From Clostridia bacterium (GTDB lineage Bacteria; Bacillota; Clostridia; Oscillospirales; CAG-272), in assembly GCA_017520365.1 (NCBI GenBank), contig JAFXFQ010000084.1, positions 1-6,436 on the forward strand: a DNA stretch of 6,436 nt, written 5' to 3'. The position numbers were made by a program, and so were the translations under genes. Below, in pieces: positions 5,129 through 6,436 of this stretch (its first letter is position 1; the number at the start of each line of letters is the position of its first letter). Below the pieces are notes generated by a model. That model saw nothing but the letters and a program-made list of their open reading frames with translations. It had not been told where the DNA came from and searched no databases.

Positions 5129-5920
5129 ATGAAAAGATTAAGTATTGTAATTTTGGCAGTGCTCCTTGCGCTTACAACAGTGCTTTCAGCCTCATGTGCC
5201 GCTCCGCCCGAAGAGAATGCCGGCAACGGAAATAACGTGGGAAACGGTGGTACCGAGGATGGTACCGAAGCATCTACTCAGCCGCCCGAGGAGACAGAGC
5301 CGGAATCCACCGCTGACGAGGGCACTGAAAAGGAAGAGGAATCTGCCTTGCCCGAGGATTCCGACAGCTCAAATGAGGGAACTGATGCAGAGGATGCACC
5401 CGAGCCCGATGATACGGATGCAGAGGTTCCTCCCGAAACAGAGCCCGTGGCTCCTCCCGAAACGGAGCCTGTAGCTCCTCCGGAGACTGAACCCGTAGTT
5501 CCTCCCGAAACGGAGCCTGTGGTTCAGCAGCCTGTTCCTATTGATGACGCTGTTCTCGATCAGATAGCGATGGATTATTGTTACTACATAATGGAGAGAT
5601 ATAATCATGATCCAAACGATATGGTTCCATATTATGTCAGCCGTTATTATGGAACTTATGACGGTGTTGTAATTGTGAACTTTCAATGTGCTGTTGAAGG
5701 GAATCATTCAATGGTATTTGTTGAAGTGAACATAGCAGGATATATTTTTTATCTTTCCCCAAATTCTATAAATGTCTGGAAAGACGGTGAGTTTTATTCT
5801 TTTAAAGAAGCGTATGACTTAGGTGTTCTTACGGCCGATCAGATAGGACAAATACATAGTGTTATAACTAACAGAACCGGTATCAAATATGACATATTGG
5901 AACACGGGTATCCGAAATAA
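5129..5920 (+). CDS. Secreted protein, probable lipoprotein, with Pro/Glu/Thr linker and a C-terminal domain of unknown function
   Basis: The 263-residue product begins with a signal peptide: KR, a hydrophobic core (about 4-19), then LSASC with C23 as possible lipidation site. Serine at -3 makes the lipobox imperfect, so membrane anchoring is probable rather than certain. Residues 24-137 form an acidic low-complexity linker rich in E, P, T, D, G and N, ending in four 8-residue PPETEPV(A/V) repeats (101-132). The C-terminal domain (about 138-263) has YYGTYDG (173-179) and WKDGEFYSFKEAYDLGVLT (217-235). I recall similar YYGTYxG...WKDGxFYxLxEAYxxGxLT domains in gut Clostridia secreted proteins, but no function is known to me. 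AAAGGAGG (5113-5120) lies 8 bases before the ATG. The linker is GC-rich and the C-terminal domain AT-rich, hinting at separate origins. Expression is probably set by the leader terminator. Confidence 0.88.
   Translation: MKRLSIVILAVLLALTTVLSASCAAPPEENAGNGNNVGNGGTEDGTEASTQPPEETEPESTADEGTEKEEESALPEDSDSSNEGTDAEDAPEPDDTDAEVPPETEPVAPPETEPVAPPETEPVVPPETEPVVQQPVPIDDAVLDQIAMDYCYYIMERYNHDPNDMVPYYVSRYYGTYDGVVIVNFQCAVEGNHSMVFVEVNIAGYIFYLSPNSINVWKDGEFYSFKEAYDLGVLTADQIGQIHSVITNRTGIKYDILEHGYPK
5429..5524 (+). repeat. Four tandem 24-base repeats encoding PPETEPV(A/V)
   Basis: Four in-frame units begin at 5429, 5453, 5477 and 5501. The units differ mainly at silent third positions, while the protein repeat is kept almost exact, with the last residue Ala, Ala, Val, Val. 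This suggests selection on the peptide rather than very recent duplication. The repeats form the end of the extended linker that would hold the C-terminal domain away from the membrane or cell wall. Confidence 0.9.
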
Positions 5921-5978
5921 GGCAGTTGCTCTTTAGTATTAAAATCAACCACATCAAAAATAACAGAAAGGAACGGCT

Positions 5979-6161
5979 ATGAAAAAGTTTAAAAATCTTA
6001 TATCACTATTAATGTGTGTGGCTATAATCACCTCGTCAATAAACATTACAGTTGCTTTGGATTTAAAACAGAACAGTTCGGAAGCTGTTCTTGGGGATGA
6101 AAAAGTTATTTGCAAAGCAACTATCGACGATGATTTTGCCGATGATAGATCAGTAGCTTAA
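5979..6161 (+). CDS. Short signal-peptide protein, probably the truncated start of a larger secreted protein
   Basis: The frame encodes 60 residues. AAAGGA (5967-5972) lies 6 bases before the ATG. The N-terminus has a typical signal peptide: MKKFKN, a hydrophobic core (about 8-23) and a plausible cleavage after VA-L near residue 26. The mature part is only about 34 residues and ends IDDDFADDRSVA. From memory, a DDxFADDRV motif shortly after the signal peptide is found near the start of large secreted proteins of Ruminococcus-like bacteria (subtilisin- or dockerin-associated), where it continues into a VVL-type strand. Here the frame stops just there, with another stop five codons on, and a hairpin-rich segment begins nearby. 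I therefore read it as a gene remnant broken by an insertion or deletion. A genuine small secreted peptide is possible. It lies 58 bases behind the preceding gene with no terminator between them. Confidence 0.55.
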   Translation: MKKFKNLISLLMCVAIITSSINITVALDLKQNSSEAVLGDEKVICKATIDDDFADDRSVA

Positions 6162-6295
6162 AAGGTGTTATGTTGACATAAAAGTTCCCGATTACCGACA
6201 GCCTCCGAAACGAAAGAAGGAGCAAACGTATATTGGACGTCATTTATTGCAAGCGAAAGGCAGGCCCGGTACGTGACCTGTGTGTAAAACGTAAT

Positions 6296-6323
6296 GAAAC
6301 CCTCCGAGAAATCGGAGGGTTTC
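6296..6323. repeat. Perfect 12-bp inverted repeat with GAAA loop
   Basis: GAAACCCTCCGA (6296-6307) and TCGGAGGGTTTC (6312-6323) pair perfectly around the stable tetraloop GAAA. The A-flanked and T-flanked GC stem resembles a bidirectional terminator, though only three T follow the GC part. It is the first of three adjacent hairpins. Confidence 0.9.
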
Positions 6324-6352
6324 AGCTTGTCGATAAAGTTATCGACAAGCTG
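6323..6352. repeat. Perfect 14-bp inverted repeat abutting the previous one
   Basis: CAGCTTGTCGATAA (6323-6336) is followed by AG and the exact reverse complement TTATCGACAAGCTG (6339-6352). The hairpin shares base 6323 with the previous one. No T run follows on either strand, so it is not a terminator. A sequence resembling its left arm (GGCTGTCGTAAAG) recurs at about 6358-6370, as if an arm had been duplicated and decayed. Confidence 0.9.
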
Positions 6353-6386
6353 GCTCAGGCTGTCGTAAAGGATGCAGATTTCGTCA

Positions 6387-6428
6387 TTTCAAGCCCGTCG
6401 GCGTACAAAGGTACGACAGGGCTTGAAA
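6387..6428. repeat. Long bulged hairpin (third in the cluster)
   Basis: TTTCAAGCCC (6387-6396) pairs with GGGCTTGAAA (6419-6428). Inside, GTC (6397-6399) pairs with GAC (6415-6417) and GTAC (6403-6406) with GTAC (6411-6414), closing an AAAG loop, with GGC and A left as bulges. The 17-bp total with small bulges looks like a folded RNA or a mobile-element end. The cluster continues towards, and possibly past, the window edge. Confidence 0.8.
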
Positions 6429-6436
6429 GGGCGAAA

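Noticed and set aside
5369..5707. 112-codon minus-strand open frame inside the secreted-protein gene
   Set aside because: It is the shadow of the Pro/Glu repeats (read as RFGR-type repeats) and has no start signals.
6294..6368. 24-codon ATG frame through hairpins 1 and 2
   Set aside because: It has no convincing Shine-Dalgarno and lies wholly in palindromic sequence; likely non-coding.
6296..6428. Start of a CRISPR array
   Set aside because: The palindromes differ from one another in sequence and spacing; there are no regularly spaced direct repeats and no cas genes.

Overview
The window looks like a piece of a Bacillota chromosome, most likely a Clostridia member of the Oscillospirales/Ruminococcaceae type. 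This rests on near-consensus sigma-A promoters, strong AGGAGG-type ribosome binding sites, the recA/recX/rimO neighbourhood known from Clostridia, and a small secreted protein with a lipoprotein-like signal and an acidic Pro/Glu/Thr linker. The lineage is an inference; no rRNA gene is present.

Positions 1-4700 (minus strand) form one co-oriented genome-maintenance block, read in the order recA, recF, recX, rimO, then a YycJ/WalJ-type metallo-beta-lactamase-fold gene cut by the window edge. A TTGACT-N17-TATAAT promoter lies upstream of recA. recF/recX and rimO/walJ each overlap by 4 bases (ATGA), which suggests translational coupling. There are 61 bases between recA and recF with no terminator, and 102 bases between recX and rimO with only a weak terminator-like hairpin. 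RecA is the recombinase, RecF helps load it at gaps, RecX modulates its filaments, and the WalJ-type protein is a probable nuclease. RimO (ribosomal protein S12 methylthiotransferase) is the functional outsider. recF normally sits next to dnaN, so its place between recA and recX is notable.

Positions 4576-5128 are an AT-rich divergent intergenic region. It holds the recA promoter and leader, a minus-strand intrinsic terminator, and a plus-strand promoter (TTGACA-N17-TAAAAT with extended -10). That promoter is followed by a leader of about 140 nt with the layout of an attenuator: four segments that can pair 1:2, 2:3 or 3:4, where 3:4 is an intrinsic terminator. A 30-codon basic leader ORF starts just after segment 2, reads through the terminator and stops one base before the next gene's ATG. 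This is the best candidate for an undescribed regulatory system here.

Positions 5129-6436 (plus strand) hold the attenuator-controlled secreted/lipoprotein gene with four PPETEPV(A/V) repeats, a short signal-peptide ORF that looks like the cut-off start of a larger secreted protein, and then a cluster of three long, near-perfect hairpins up to the window end. The cluster looks like a mobile or dispersed repeat rather than ordinary coding sequence.
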